A stretch of 64,000 nucleotides of DNA from Desulfomonile tiedjei (GCA_016218715.1 JACRDG010000032.1:124001-188000); one strand, 5' to 3'; positions 26,017 through 35,020 are shown, numbered from the stretch's first letter. Numbers and translations: made by a program. The notes: generated by a model not told the origin, from the sequence alone.

Positions 26017-28167
26017 TTGGCACTGAATCCCAAGAAGGTCTGGACGGTCCTGAAGCGAACCGTGCAGGTGCTGCTTGTTGGTCTGGCAGCGTATGCATTG
26101 GTGCTCGCGGGGGTCGTTCTCTGGACCTTCGAGGCGAAGCTCAAGCGATGGCCAATCTATCTCTATTCCGCCCCCTTGACCATCGTCGTCGGCGATCAAA
26201 TCTCGCAGACAGGGCTCTTCGATCGATTGAAGCGGCTGGGCTACGCGGGGAGTTCGGATCCCGTTCCCGAGCCGGGGTATTGGAATCGCTCCCTGGGGGA
26301 GATCGCGGTCTTTCTCAAGCCGGTCCCGTTCCGGGCGGAAGGTACTGTGACCGGTCCTATAAGTTTCGGCCTCGATTTTGACCGAATCCGTTCCATTCGT
26401 CTCCTGCGGTCCCTTCAGGAGGTTGAACGGATTGCCATCGAGTCTGAACTTATCCAGATCATTCCGGCGGAAGGGGACGAGCCGGAGATGTGTTGCCCTG
26501 CGCAGCTCGACAAAATCCCGCAACTCCTTGTGGACGCGATTGTCCTTACCGAGGATGGGCGCTTTTTTTCCCATAGCGGCATCGATGTCTATTCCATCGT
26601 GCGCGCCTTCCGGATGAATTTGAAGGCGGGAAGGTACGTGGAGGGGGGGAGCACCATCTCCCAGCAATTGATCAGGATGAGCGTCCTCAGCGCGGAGAAA
26701 ACGCTTGCCCGCAAGGTCAATGAGGTAGTCATGGCGCTCCTGACCGAAGTTTTGTACAACAAGCGAACCATTCTGGAAGCGTACCTCAACCGCGTCTATC
26801 TGGGGCACGCGGGACCGTTCCCCGTCCGCGGTGTGGCGGAGGCCGCGAGGCATTTTTTCGGTAAGGATCTGGCTGAACTGAACGCTGCCGAATGCGCGCT
26901 CATCGCGGCCACCATCAAGGCGCCCAATGTCATCAATCCCCAGCGGAATTCCGAGCGGGCAAGGGGAAGGCGCAACATGGTCCTGGGCTTGTTGTTCAAG
27001 GAAGGCAAGATCTCTCGGGAATCGTACGACGAGGCGGTCAGCGCTCCTGTTCGCATGAGCAGAAACACTCCTGTGCCGGTCAGGGCGCCCGCGTTCGTGG
27101 AACTGGTGAAGGACTCCCTTCCGGCGGATATTCCTGGGAAGGATCTCAACGCGCTCCAGCAACACGTGCTGACCTCCCTCGATCCGTTGCTTCAACACGA
27201 CGGAGAAATGGCCCTGCGGGCATTTGGGAAAGCCGGGACACAGGCTTATCTCATCCTTGCGGACCCGCGATCCGGCGAGATCGGAGGATTAATCACCCCT
27301 TCGGGAGCTTCGCGATGGTCAGGAGACGGGGGGGACCTCGTGAGCCTGCTCCCGTTCGTCACCGTTCCCGCGCTGGTCCCGGAAAAACAGCAGCCACCGC
27401 CGTACACGTTGAATTCCCAGTTAATCGTCAAAGGGAGCCCTGACAAAACCATAACCCTGCGGCACGCCTTTGCCGGAGAGAAGGCCCTCCTGGCCGAGAG
27501 AATCCTCGGCTCCATCGGACCGGAACGGATGGCCGCCGCGCTGAGAGAATTCGGCTTCCCTGCCGAATGGAACAAAGATCGCGGAATAACCCTTAAGCCG
27601 GTGACGCCGATGGCGATGGCCCACAGTTACTGTGTCCTGGCCACCCTCGGCAACGCGGGGACTCTCAGGCCGGGAGTACGAGTCGGCGGGATGGCGACCG
27701 CGCAATCCCAGGATGGACCCAAGGCCATTTCTGTGAGTCCAGCCGGAATGTTCATGGTGAATCATTTGATGAAGGGGATCGGCCCAGCCTCGCTTCGAAC
27801 CGATCCCACGGATCGCAGCTCGATGCAACCTTCGGTGTTCACTGCCCATGATTCATCGGGCATCTGGAGCGTCGCGTATCGGGACGATGCCGTGCTCCTC
27901 CTCCGACTGCAGGGGACGAGCTTCAACGACCGCAAGGTTGAACGTACGCTCCGGCGCCTTCTCTCCGGGGTGGCTCACGCGTCCGAAACCGCACCGCGGT
28001 CGCCCGATGGACTGGTGTTTCGAAAAATATGTGCGGATTCCGGATTTCTCGGCACTTCCATCTGTCCGAGGGTAATACGGGAACCTTTTTTCAAAGGGAC
28101 CCAGCCGTCCGAGTGGTGCCCGCTCCGCCACGATCCCGGCCCGGCCGGCCGCGCGGCGGGAAAATGA
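26017..28167 (+). CDS. PBP1B-like peptidoglycan glycosyltransferase with degenerate transpeptidase domain
   Basis: 716 residues. One N-terminal transmembrane helix lies at about 15-37; a UB2H-like region follows at about 48-110 (YSAPLTIVVGDQ ... LKRLGY). A GT51 glycosyltransferase domain then carries EDGRFFSHSG (catalytic Glu179), GGSTISQQL, RKVNE and EAYLNRVYLG. The C-terminal part (about 400-690) aligns in layout with a penicillin-binding transpeptidase, but I find no S-x-x-K, no clear S-x-N and no K-T-G; the last reads FTAHDSSGIW. It probably polymerises glycan strands without cross-linking them. The start is a TTG with AAGG upstream; no ATG precedes the membrane helix. Confidence 0.85.
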   Translation: MALNPKKVWTVLKRTVQVLLVGLAAYALVLAGVVLWTFEAKLKRWPIYLYSAPLTIVVGDQISQTGLFDRLKRLGYAGSSDPVPEPGYWNRSLGEIAVFLKPVPFRAEGTVTGPISFGLDFDRIRSIRLLRSLQEVERIAIESELIQIIPAEGDEPEMCCPAQLDKIPQLLVDAIVLTEDGRFFSHSGIDVYSIVRAFRMNLKAGRYVEGGSTISQQLIRMSVLSAEKTLARKVNEVVMALLTEVLYNKRTILEAYLNRVYLGHAGPFPVRGVAEAARHFFGKDLAELNAAECALIAATIKAPNVINPQRNSERARGRRNMVLGLLFKEGKISRESYDEAVSAPVRMSRNTPVPVRAPAFVELVKDSLPADIPGKDLNALQQHVLTSLDPLLQHDGEMALRAFGKAGTQAYLILADPRSGEIGGLITPSGASRWSGDGGDLVSLLPFVTVPALVPEKQQPPPYTLNSQLIVKGSPDKTITLRHAFAGEKALLAERILGSIGPERMAAALREFGFPAEWNKDRGITLKPVTPMAMAHSYCVLATLGNAGTLRPGVRVGGMATAQSQDGPKAISVSPAGMFMVNHLMKGIGPASLRTDPTDRSSMQPSVFTAHDSSGIWSVAYRDDAVLLLRLQGTSFNDRKVERTLRRLLSGVAHASETAPRSPDGLVFRKICADSGFLGTSICPRVIREPFFKGTQPSEWCPLRHDPGPAGRAAGK

Positions 28168-28395
28168 CCACGGGCAACCTGACACGGATCTGCTTTCGAC
28201 GAAGTTACTCTTTGGATGGCGATTTGATGTGAGTGGAACTCCCTTTGCTGCCCAAACGAGAGAGGTGCTATAGTGGTGCCCTGAAAACGTTGGGAGAGGT
28301 ATATCGACGGCTGTCGATCGTGCCGAAGCTTACCGGTCGGCCGTCGGCGCTCCACTATCCTGCAACTCCCCAAGCAAGACACAAGGAGGCCCGGT

Positions 28396-29037
28396 ATGGA
28401 TGAATTTGTACGAGCGCATCAGAAGATCGTTTTTGACACTACGATAGAATCATTAAAGAAACACGGGTTCGACGCGCGGTTCTGCGCGTCACGGGAAGAA
28501 GCGGTCAGCGCCATTATGGAACTTGCGGCTGATTGCGGGAGCGTGGGAATAGCAGGGACCCATACCGTACGGGCTCTGGGAATCATTCCCAAGTTGACCG
28601 AAGCGGGAAAGGTCGTTCACGACCATTGGGCCTTGAAGATCGGAACCCCCGAAGAACTCGAATGCCGCAAGACGCAGATGACGGCCGATCTGTTTCTTGC
28701 ATCGGTCAACGCCCTGACCATGACCGGTGAGATTGTGAACCGGGACGGATGCGGGAATCGGACCAACTCCATGACCTTCGGTCCCGGAAAAGTTGTGCTG
28801 GTGGCGGGCAGGAACAAGATCGTTCCCGACCTCGACGGGGCAATCGGGAGAATCGAGGAGGTCGCGGCGCCGACCAGGGCAATGAGTCTGAACAGGAAAA
28901 CCCCATGCGTCTCCACCGGGTACTGTATGGACTGCGATTCACCCGAGCGGATCTGTCGGGTCACCAGCATCATCCACCGCCAGCCCATGTTCACCAAGAT
29001 CACGGTTCTTATCCTGGACGAAGAGCTGGGTTACTAG
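28396..29037 (+). CDS. LUD-domain protein (LutC/YkgG-like)
   Basis: 213 residues of a stand-alone LUD domain. Visible features are the glycine-rich GSVGIAGTHTVRALGI segment, the ADLFLASVNALTMTGEIVN core, VLVAGRNKIV, and a C-terminal cysteine group C-V-S-T-G-Y-C-M-D-C followed by ERICRV. Related proteins belong to lactate-oxidation complexes, but the lutA and lutB partners are absent here, and the Cys-tailed stand-alone type has no firmly assigned role. The start has an excellent AAGGAGG. The GHMP kinase begins one base after the stop, so the two are one operon. Confidence 0.85.
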   Translation: MDEFVRAHQKIVFDTTIESLKKHGFDARFCASREEAVSAIMELAADCGSVGIAGTHTVRALGIIPKLTEAGKVVHDHWALKIGTPEELECRKTQMTADLFLASVNALTMTGEIVNRDGCGNRTNSMTFGPGKVVLVAGRNKIVPDLDGAIGRIEEVAAPTRAMSLNRKTPCVSTGYCMDCDSPERICRVTSIIHRQPMFTKITVLILDEELGY

Positions 29038-29038
29038 C

Positions 29039-30046
29039 ATGGAAATCACCGTCACCGCGCCCAACAGGGTCGATCTGGCCGGAGGCACGACCGACATCTA
29101 TCCGCTCTACCTGTTCATGGACGGCGGGTGCACGGTGAACGCTGCCGTGACGATTCACAGCCGGGTTACGATCCGAACCCATGAGGGTTCACGCATCAGG
29201 ATCGTGTCGGAGGACCTCGGAGCGTCCGTCGCAGCGCCCGCGCCCGCGGGGTTGCCGGTTGACGGGCCCCTGGGATTGCTGGGAAGAGCGGTCCGGGCCG
29301 TCCCCCCGCCTGGCGGCATGGAGATGGTGGTGCAGAACAGTGCGCCGGCCGGATCGGGGCTCGGCGCTTCCAGCGCGCTCCTGGCGGCCGCTCTGGCGGG
29401 TCTCTTACACGTGCGCGGAGAGGAGCAGAGCCGTCGGGAGGTTGTGGATCTCGCCGCGAACATCGAGACTGCGGCTATTGCGGTTCCGGCAGGCAAGCAG
29501 GATCACATTGCCGCCGTGTACGGCGGCGTGTCACGCATCGACTTTGGGTATCGGGATTTTCACCGGCAAGATATAGGGTCGGAGCCGCAGGATCGTCTCG
29601 AACAGATGGTCGTCCTCTCTTATACCGGCGAGGGGCGATTTTCAGGGATGAACAATTGGGAGATCACCCGGGCCATTATCGATGGAAACGGGGAAGTCAA
29701 AGAAAAACTGATGGAAATCAGGGAAGTAGCACGGGAACTGGGATCCGCCTTGCTGGAGGGAGGGTGGAATCGCATCCCGGAGCTGGTCAACCGAGAGTGG
29801 CAGATACGGCGCACGCTGGCCCCGGGGGTGAGTACCCCGCGAATTGAGGGGATGATGTCCGCCGCATCCGCTGCCGGCGCGCTGGCGAGCAAGGTCTGTG
29901 GCGCCGGTGGTGGCGGCTGTATGATTACCTTCGCGGATCCTCCGGACAGGGCCGCGGTGGAAAAGGCAATAGAAGGGGCCGGAGGAACGGTCTTGCCTTA
30001 CCGCGTGGATCGGCAAGGGCTGGCGCTCCGTCAAACCGCCGAGTGA
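29039..30046 (+). CDS. GHMP-family small-molecule kinase
   Basis: 335 residues. The N-terminal strand APNRVDLAGGTTD is the galactokinase/heptose-kinase-like substrate region. The ATP loop PAGSGLGASSAL is near residues 100-112, and the C-terminal GHMP motif KVCGAGGGGCM is near 285-295. It phosphorylates a small sugar or alcohol; the COG2605-like group includes heptose-7-phosphate and L-fucose kinases, and the substrate here is not determined. Tight coupling to the LUD protein upstream is unusual and suggests that both act on the same metabolite route. Confidence 0.85.
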   Translation: MEITVTAPNRVDLAGGTTDIYPLYLFMDGGCTVNAAVTIHSRVTIRTHEGSRIRIVSEDLGASVAAPAPAGLPVDGPLGLLGRAVRAVPPPGGMEMVVQNSAPAGSGLGASSALLAAALAGLLHVRGEEQSRREVVDLAANIETAAIAVPAGKQDHIAAVYGGVSRIDFGYRDFHRQDIGSEPQDRLEQMVVLSYTGEGRFSGMNNWEITRAIIDGNGEVKEKLMEIREVARELGSALLEGGWNRIPELVNREWQIRRTLAPGVSTPRIEGMMSAASAAGALASKVCGAGGGGCMITFADPPDRAAVEKAIEGAGGTVLPYRVDRQGLALRQTAE

Positions 30047-30229
30047 TCCGGGACCTCGTCGGCCATTACCAAGGGGGTTCACCCGGTCGAGCCCGAAACC
30101 CTGCCAATACTCGACCGTTGTTGCGACACGGTGAGATAAATCGTTATCCGTTCGCTGTTCGTTGTTGCAGCGAGCCGCAATCCGTGCTAGTCGCGTTTCA
30201 CTGCTGCACTTTTCCATGGAGGTTGGATC

Positions 30230-30475
30230 ATGAGAAGCAATCCGTTGAAAAGACTAACCGTTCTCCTTTTGGCGCTCGTGTTCTGTCTCGTTTGTGGACT
30301 CTCTTTCGCCGCGGAAAAACAATGGGTCGTCATCAAGGACAGCAAGGGAAAATGTTCGGTGCGGTCTACCACGAAAGGCAAGACTGAAAAGACCATTGAA
30401 GGTCCCTTTGCCACCAAAGAGGAGGCCCAAAAAGCAAAAGCCGTTGCGTGCCCCAAACCCGAAAAGAAGAAGTGA
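30230..30475 (+). CDS. small secreted basic protein
   Basis: 81 residues. A signal peptide (about 1-28, ending LSFA-A) is followed by a compact Lys-rich domain: KQWVVIKDSKGKCSVR, then KTIEGPFATKEEAQKAKA, and a C-terminal CPKPEKKK. The GPF-x-T-K-E-E-A segment resembles small stress- or surface-type domains with a beta-beta-alpha layout, but I cannot name a family. The ribosome site is GGAGG. It stands alone after the GHMP kinase gene. Confidence 0.75.
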   Translation: MRSNPLKRLTVLLLALVFCLVCGLSFAAEKQWVVIKDSKGKCSVRSTTKGKTEKTIEGPFATKEEAQKAKAVACPKPEKKK

Positions 30476-30491
30476 GGAGAGACCAAATTTC

Positions 30492-30680
30492 GTGAAGAGT
30501 GACGGGTGAGTCTCGAGAGACGAGGGGGAGAGAGGAACCCTCTTCACAGATGCGCTCCCTCTTAACTGCAGTTACCGTTCTTCACGGGCAGGGCAAGCCC
30601 TGCCCCTACCGGGCTCAGGCGCGCTCCAAACGCGCGCGGGTCCGGTAAGGGCGCTGCTTGCTGCGCCCGTCCTGTCTCCT
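30492..30680. repeat. cluster of GC-rich inverted repeats
   Basis: GTGAAGAG and CTCTTCAC (about 30492-30546) form a long-range stem after the small secreted protein gene. GGGCAGGGCAAGCCCTGCCC at 30586-30605 is a near-perfect palindrome, and a similar GGGCGCTGCTTGCTGCGCCC follows at about 30648-30667. The first palindrome recurs as GGCAGGGCCGGCCCTGCC at 47610-47627 and as GCAGGGCACGCCCTGC at 49863-49878. No gene is present between 30476 and 30737. Confidence 0.55.
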
Positions 30681-30737
30681 TTTGAAGGGGGACAGGGTGC
30701 GGATTCATGAACTTCACCGTCTGATTGCCAAGGCGGG

Positions 30738-32873
30738 TCAAAGGTACCCGAGGTCCATCAGTCTCTTCTTGACGATTTCCTCTTCTTCCGCGGTGAATCC
30801 GGAAGCGGGTTCCGGATGCGCGCTCGCCGGTGCTGCAGCGGGCAAGTGAGGGCTCGCTCCCTCTGCTGTTGACCCGCAGAGGTGACCATCCAGGTCGATA
30901 ATCTTCCCGGTCAGATCCTCCGGGGGGCGTAAGCCGAATTCATGGAGTATCGTGGGGGTAATGTCCAGACAGGACGCGTCGCTCACCTGCGTACCTTTCC
31001 GCCTCCCTTGCCTGAGGTCGGAGAGCCGAGCCGCGATGAATATCCCGTCGGGATCGTGGTTCGCGTCATCCGGCCCGGTATCGTTCCCGGCCCGGTAGAG
31101 GTCTCCGTGGCCTATCGTGCCAATGGAACGGCGCGAGAGATTGTCGAAATAGAGGATCAGGTCAGGAGCGACGTGGTTGCAGGTGCGATAGATCTCCTCC
31201 GGCTTCAGGACCTTGTTGGCCATCGGGACGCCGCGTTCGTCAGGTATTTGCCTCAGCTTCTCAGCCAGGTCATTGCGAAAGGACTCGTACTCGTAAGGTT
31301 CGATGGTCCCCTGAGGCTCTCTCCCTTTCACGTTAAGAAAAATCCTGGCGTAATAACCGCCTTCACTCCATACCCGGGTCCGAGACCAGTCGACCATGTC
31401 GGACTTGAGCGGAGTCTCCTCGTCCGGCTGCGCGTGTAAGACGAGCAGGCCGTTGCGAATCAACCATTCGTTGATGCAAATGCCGCCGGCCATGGTCTTC
31501 GCGCCGTGGTCGGAGACCACCAGGACGGTCGTGTCGTCATCGAGGAGGGCCAGGAGCGATCCGATGCATGAATCCAGATATCGGTACGCGTCGCGGATTG
31601 CATGCTCGAACCGGTTGCCCGGCTCGTACAGGCGATGATCGGGATTCGCGTACCTCCAGAACGCATGGTGAAGCCGGTCGGGGGCTATCTCCACCATCAT
31701 GAAGAAATCCCAGGGCCGGTGAATTACCAGATCCCGAGCCAGCCGGAAACGCCGTTCGATCATCGTGTAAATATCTTGCAGGAGCTGCCCCCGCTCGCGG
31801 TTTCGGAATCCCGTCACGTCCGGAATGTAATCGCCCTCGGCCAGGAGAGGGATCTCGTCACGCACGCTTTCCGGATAAACCCACCCTGGGGAACCGTCCG
31901 GGAAGGGAAACCCCGCGACCGTAATTCCCTGGTGAGGCCGTGGCGGGTACGTCTGCGGCAGAGCCACGACGATCGAGGACCCGCCCGCCTCTTCCACGTA
32001 GTCCCAGCAGCGGGGAGCCTGGACGTGCGAAGCGTTGAACGTAGTCATTTCCCGATAATCGTAACCGAGTCGATTGCGAAAACCGTACATACCCAGCTCG
32101 CCGGGATCTCTCCCCGTAGTAATGGAGGCCCAGGCAGGGACAGTGATCGGCGGATCGGTCGATCGCAAGGGACCCCACAGCCCGTGATCCATCAAGGCCC
32201 TGAGGTTGACAAGATCTTCGCCTGCCGAACCGAAAACCAGGGAGGGAGGGACGCCGTCGAGTCCAATGACGGCAACCCTGCGTTTGGCTCCCGAGGCCAC
32301 GGCATGCCGCAGCGCGCCAGCGTCGCTGATAGACGCGAAACCCGTGTCGAGGAACGAAACAATCATGTCGAGCGATTCCTCAATGGTTTGCACTCCCGTC
32401 GGCACCTCCAGTTCCGACGAACCGGGCCGCTCGAACGGCGCGGAAATACCCGTGAACGCGGGGACTTCCCCGCTCCGGGCCCGGGCGTACAGTCCTTTGA
32501 AATCGCGCTGTTCACAGACCTCGATGGGGCAGTCGAGGAAGATCTCGACAAATCGGTCCGACTCGAAAAGCCCCCGAACCGCGCGTCGCAGGCTATCGAG
32601 TGGCGTAATAAACGCGGCAACCACCGTGATCCCCGTGTCGGTGAGGATCTTTGCCACTTCCCCCGCACGGCGGATGTTCTCGGCTCGCTCCAGGGGAGAG
32701 AATCCCAGGTCGCGGTTCAATCCCGCGCGCAGCGAATCACCGTCCAGCAGAACAACCGATTTGCCTCTGGCCTCGAGAACCTCTTTCAGTTTCGAACTGA
32801 GCGTGGACTTTCCGGAACCGGAGAGGCCGGTAAACCAGATCGTCCCTGCGTGTTGCTGTTTCATCCGTTTCAC
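30738..32873 (-). CDS. adenylylsulfate kinase fused to an alkaline-phosphatase-superfamily phosphohydrolase
   Basis: 711 residues, two complete domains. Residues 1-185 are a CysC-type APS kinase: Walker A GLSGSGKST at about 16-24, LLDGDSLRAGLNRDLGFS, the lid region GLYARARSGEVPAFTGI. It should make PAPS from APS and ATP. Residues 205-650 are a COG3379-like nucleotide pyrophosphatase/phosphodiesterase of the AlkP superfamily, with VIGLDGVPPS (first metal Asp), the nucleophile threonine in PPITVPAWAS, APDRLHHAFW, and VVSDHGAKTM. The start could be the GTG at 32873 or the ATG at 32864. No sulfotransferase or ATP sulfurylase is adjacent. Confidence 0.88.
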   Translation of the reverse strand: MKRMKQQHAGTIWFTGLSGSGKSTLSSKLKEVLEARGKSVVLLDGDSLRAGLNRDLGFSPLERAENIRRAGEVAKILTDTGITVVAAFITPLDSLRRAVRGLFESDRFVEIFLDCPIEVCEQRDFKGLYARARSGEVPAFTGISAPFERPGSSELEVPTGVQTIEESLDMIVSFLDTGFASISDAGALRHAVASGAKRRVAVIGLDGVPPSLVFGSAGEDLVNLRALMDHGLWGPLRSTDPPITVPAWASITTGRDPGELGMYGFRNRLGYDYREMTTFNASHVQAPRCWDYVEEAGGSSIVVALPQTYPPRPHQGITVAGFPFPDGSPGWVYPESVRDEIPLLAEGDYIPDVTGFRNRERGQLLQDIYTMIERRFRLARDLVIHRPWDFFMMVEIAPDRLHHAFWRYANPDHRLYEPGNRFEHAIRDAYRYLDSCIGSLLALLDDDTTVLVVSDHGAKTMAGGICINEWLIRNGLLVLHAQPDEETPLKSDMVDWSRTRVWSEGGYYARIFLNVKGREPQGTIEPYEYESFRNDLAEKLRQIPDERGVPMANKVLKPEEIYRTCNHVAPDLILYFDNLSRRSIGTIGHGDLYRAGNDTGPDDANHDPDGIFIAARLSDLRQGRRKGTQVSDASCLDITPTILHEFGLRPPEDLTGKIIDLDGHLCGSTAEGASPHLPAAAPASAHPEPASGFTAEEEEIVKKRLMDLGYL

Positions 32874-33013
32874 CCGTTATGCCGAAATGCGCCGCGACCA
32901 CTATAGCACACGATCCGGTCAGGTGCATTTGCAGGGGCCGTGTCACTCCTGACTCCAATGCAGCACGAAAGGGTCTTGCGCTTTGGGCGTCCAGCAACTA
33001 TAAGGTTACTCAC

Positions 33014-33091
33014 CGGGGTGTAGCGCAGCCTGGTTAGCGCGCGTGCCTTGGGAGCACGAGGCCGCCGGTTCAAATCCGGCCACCCCGACCA
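33014..33091 (+). tRNA. tRNA-Pro (anticodon TGG)
   Basis: Complete cloverleaf. The acceptor CGGGGTG pairs with CACCCCG, the D arm is GCGC...GCGC, the anticodon stem CGTGC/GCACG closes the loop CTTGGGA with anticodon TGG, and the T arm is GCCGG-TTCAAAT-CCGGC. ACCA is encoded at 33088-33091, so the CCA end is genomic. Confidence 0.97.
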
Positions 33092-33266
33092 CGGATTCCC
33101 TCGAACCCCCAATGTCTGCAGCCTGCTGCCGAATTCAGCGCGTTCTCTCGCCCTCCATGTGGCCTCCTGTACCGGACGTCATAGAGAATCCGACTAGCGC
33201 AGCGGCATTGGGCGGTTTAGTTCTACAAACTAGGCATTGTTCTGATAAGAGTTTCTTGGTCGACTC

Positions 33267-33314
33267 ATGCTGAAGCGCAGTGAGAATAAGACTATTCTCA
33301 GTGCGCTTCAGCAT
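33267..33314. repeat. 22-bp inverted repeat upstream of the nucleotidase gene
   Basis: ATGCTGAAGCGCAGTGAGAA (start of the left arm, 33267-33288) pairs with 33293-33314 with one mismatch and a four-base loop. It begins 176 bases after tRNA-Pro and ends 51 bases before the UshA-like gene. No T-run follows, so it may be a regulatory RNA structure, a protein-binding site or a repeat remnant. Confidence 0.6.
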
Positions 33315-33365
33315 AACACCCACGACGTCTGCGGAGCCGACATTACCGTATAAGGAACACTTGCA

Positions 33366-34919
33366 ATGAGCCGATGGAAGATCGAACCGGCCGCTAGATC
33401 GGTACGGTTGAGCCTTTTGGTCTGTTTTCTGTCGCTTTGGTTTGCGTCTGGCAGCGGCATTGCTGCGGAGTCGCTCAAGCTCACGATTTTGCACATGAAC
33501 GACCCGCACGCCCATTACGTGCCGTACAAGGACAAAGAGGCAACGGGCCTCATCGGAGGGTTTGCCAAGGCCAGGACCGTGATGTCAGGGATCGAAGCGG
33601 CCAACCGAGCGGACGGCCGAGAGACACTGAAATTCCTTTCCGGCGACCTGCTCATGGGGACCCCCTATTCAACCATGTTCAAAGGCCGGCTCGGCTTGGA
33701 GCTGCTGGAAAAGATGCAGTTCACGGCCATGACGGTGGGCAATCATGAGTTTGACTACGGCGCGGACCACCTGCTCCGGGTTCTCAAGCCTCTGGCCAAG
33801 GTTCCGCTTCTTTCCGCAAACATCCGGTCAGCCTCGGGTGAAGAGTTGTTCCAGAGGTCGGTGGAAATGCGATTTCCCGGTTCCAGCACCAGAGTGCTCA
33901 TTTTCGGGCTCACCACCGCCGAGACTCCCCAGACCACGCATCCCGGGAACGTCAACGGAATCGCGTTCCAGGACTCGATTCAAACCGCGCGGGAACTCCT
34001 CACGGATGCCAAACAAGAGGACCTGGTAATTGCGGTTACCCATCTCGGTCTGTACGAGGACAAGAGACTCGCCGCGGCGTGCCCGCTCATCGACGTCATC
34101 GTCGGCGGGCATTCCCATACCGAATTGAAGGACCCGATCGAAGTCGGTGGGACGATCGTTTGCCAGGCCGGAGCATACGCCAAGTTCGTCGGCCGTCTGG
34201 ACCTGGACGTCACCGACGGCAAGGTAGCCGGGTACCAGGGCCGCCTGATCCGTCTGGACCCTGACGTTCCGGAAGACTCGGAGATCGCCTCCCTGATCGC
34301 GGACCATACCGCGTTGCTCGACAATGAATTCAAACAGGTCATCGGCAGCACAGAAGTGTTCCTCGACGGGAACTGCAGAGTGGCCAACCCGGGAACCAAT
34401 ACGAACCTCGGTCTGCTCATTACTTCCACAATGGCGGCAGGCCAGCAAGCGGACGTCGCTGTCCTCAACGGTGGGTCTGTACGAGCGAGCATTCCCGCAG
34501 GGAACATCACCCCAGCCGATGTGTATACCGCGCTCCCGTTCGGGGGTTCGATGGTGAAACTCGGACTGACCGGTGAGGATCTCCTGAGTGCATTGGAACG
34601 GGGCGCCAACCTGCCGAACGGCAGCGGTGGCAGATTGCAGACGTACGGGGTTTCCTACACTGCGGAGAATGGCAGGGTTACCGCGGACTATGTCAGAGGC
34701 GAACCGTTCGACCCGAAGAAGACCTATGTGGTGATCACCAACGACTTCCTCGCGGCAGGCGGAGACGGTTACTCGATGTTTCGGGACAAAGCGCGGGTCC
34801 TCGACCAGTCTGCCGTGCCGGTCAGCGATCTCATGATCGGCTACCTCAAGGACGTCAAGGTGATCACCAAAGAATTGCTCGAGAACATCCAAAAAAAGAC
34901 CACCCCGGTTAAGAACTGA
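33366..34919 (+). CDS. exported 5'-nucleotidase / 2',3'-cyclic phosphodiesterase (UshA-like)
   Basis: 517 residues. A signal peptide covers about residues 1-34 (ending GIAA). The N-terminal metallophosphatase domain shows ILHMNDPHAH, SGDLLMGTPYS, MTVGNHEFDYG, and VIVGGHSHTEL, which hold the two metal sites. The C-terminal substrate-binding domain carries NGGSVRASIPAGNIT and the nucleotide-stacking ITNDFLAAGGDGY. It should dephosphorylate nucleotides in the periplasm. The gene is preceded by a long hairpin and followed directly by a palindromic element that may terminate it. Confidence 0.93.
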   Translation: MSRWKIEPAARSVRLSLLVCFLSLWFASGSGIAAESLKLTILHMNDPHAHYVPYKDKEATGLIGGFAKARTVMSGIEAANRADGRETLKFLSGDLLMGTPYSTMFKGRLGLELLEKMQFTAMTVGNHEFDYGADHLLRVLKPLAKVPLLSANIRSASGEELFQRSVEMRFPGSSTRVLIFGLTTAETPQTTHPGNVNGIAFQDSIQTARELLTDAKQEDLVIAVTHLGLYEDKRLAAACPLIDVIVGGHSHTELKDPIEVGGTIVCQAGAYAKFVGRLDLDVTDGKVAGYQGRLIRLDPDVPEDSEIASLIADHTALLDNEFKQVIGSTEVFLDGNCRVANPGTNTNLGLLITSTMAAGQQADVAVLNGGSVRASIPAGNITPADVYTALPFGGSMVKLGLTGEDLLSALERGANLPNGSGGRLQTYGVSYTAENGRVTADYVRGEPFDPKKTYVVITNDFLAAGGDGYSMFRDKARVLDQSAVPVSDLMIGYLKDVKVITKELLENIQKKTTPVKN

Positions 34920-34921
34920 TT

Positions 34922-35006
34922 CCAAGCCGATTTCGAAGAGGTATACTGGGGGGAACTTGTTTACACAAAGAAGTTCCCCCCGATTACTCTTCCGAAAGCG
35001 TCTTGG
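34922..35006. repeat. short palindromic element with terminal inverted repeats (copy 2)
   Basis: The outer arms CCAAGCCGATTTCGAAGAG and the inverse of the right end (CCAAGACGCTTTCGGAAGAG) match well. The core hairpin GGGGGGAACTT / AAGTTCCCCCC is perfect. It fills the gap between convergent genes (nucleotidase stop at 34919, rarA stop at 35021) and could terminate both. Confidence 0.75.
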
Positions 35007-35020
35007 GATGAGGTTTGGCG

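Noticed and set aside
25831-27198. 455-codon open frame on the minus strand
   Set aside because: It is antisense to the glycosyltransferase domain of the PBP1B-like gene, which has all GT51 motifs; no ribosome site or family features were seen.
31602-32906. 434-codon plus-strand frame
   Set aside because: It is antisense to the CysC-phosphatase fusion, and its translation has no recognisable motif.
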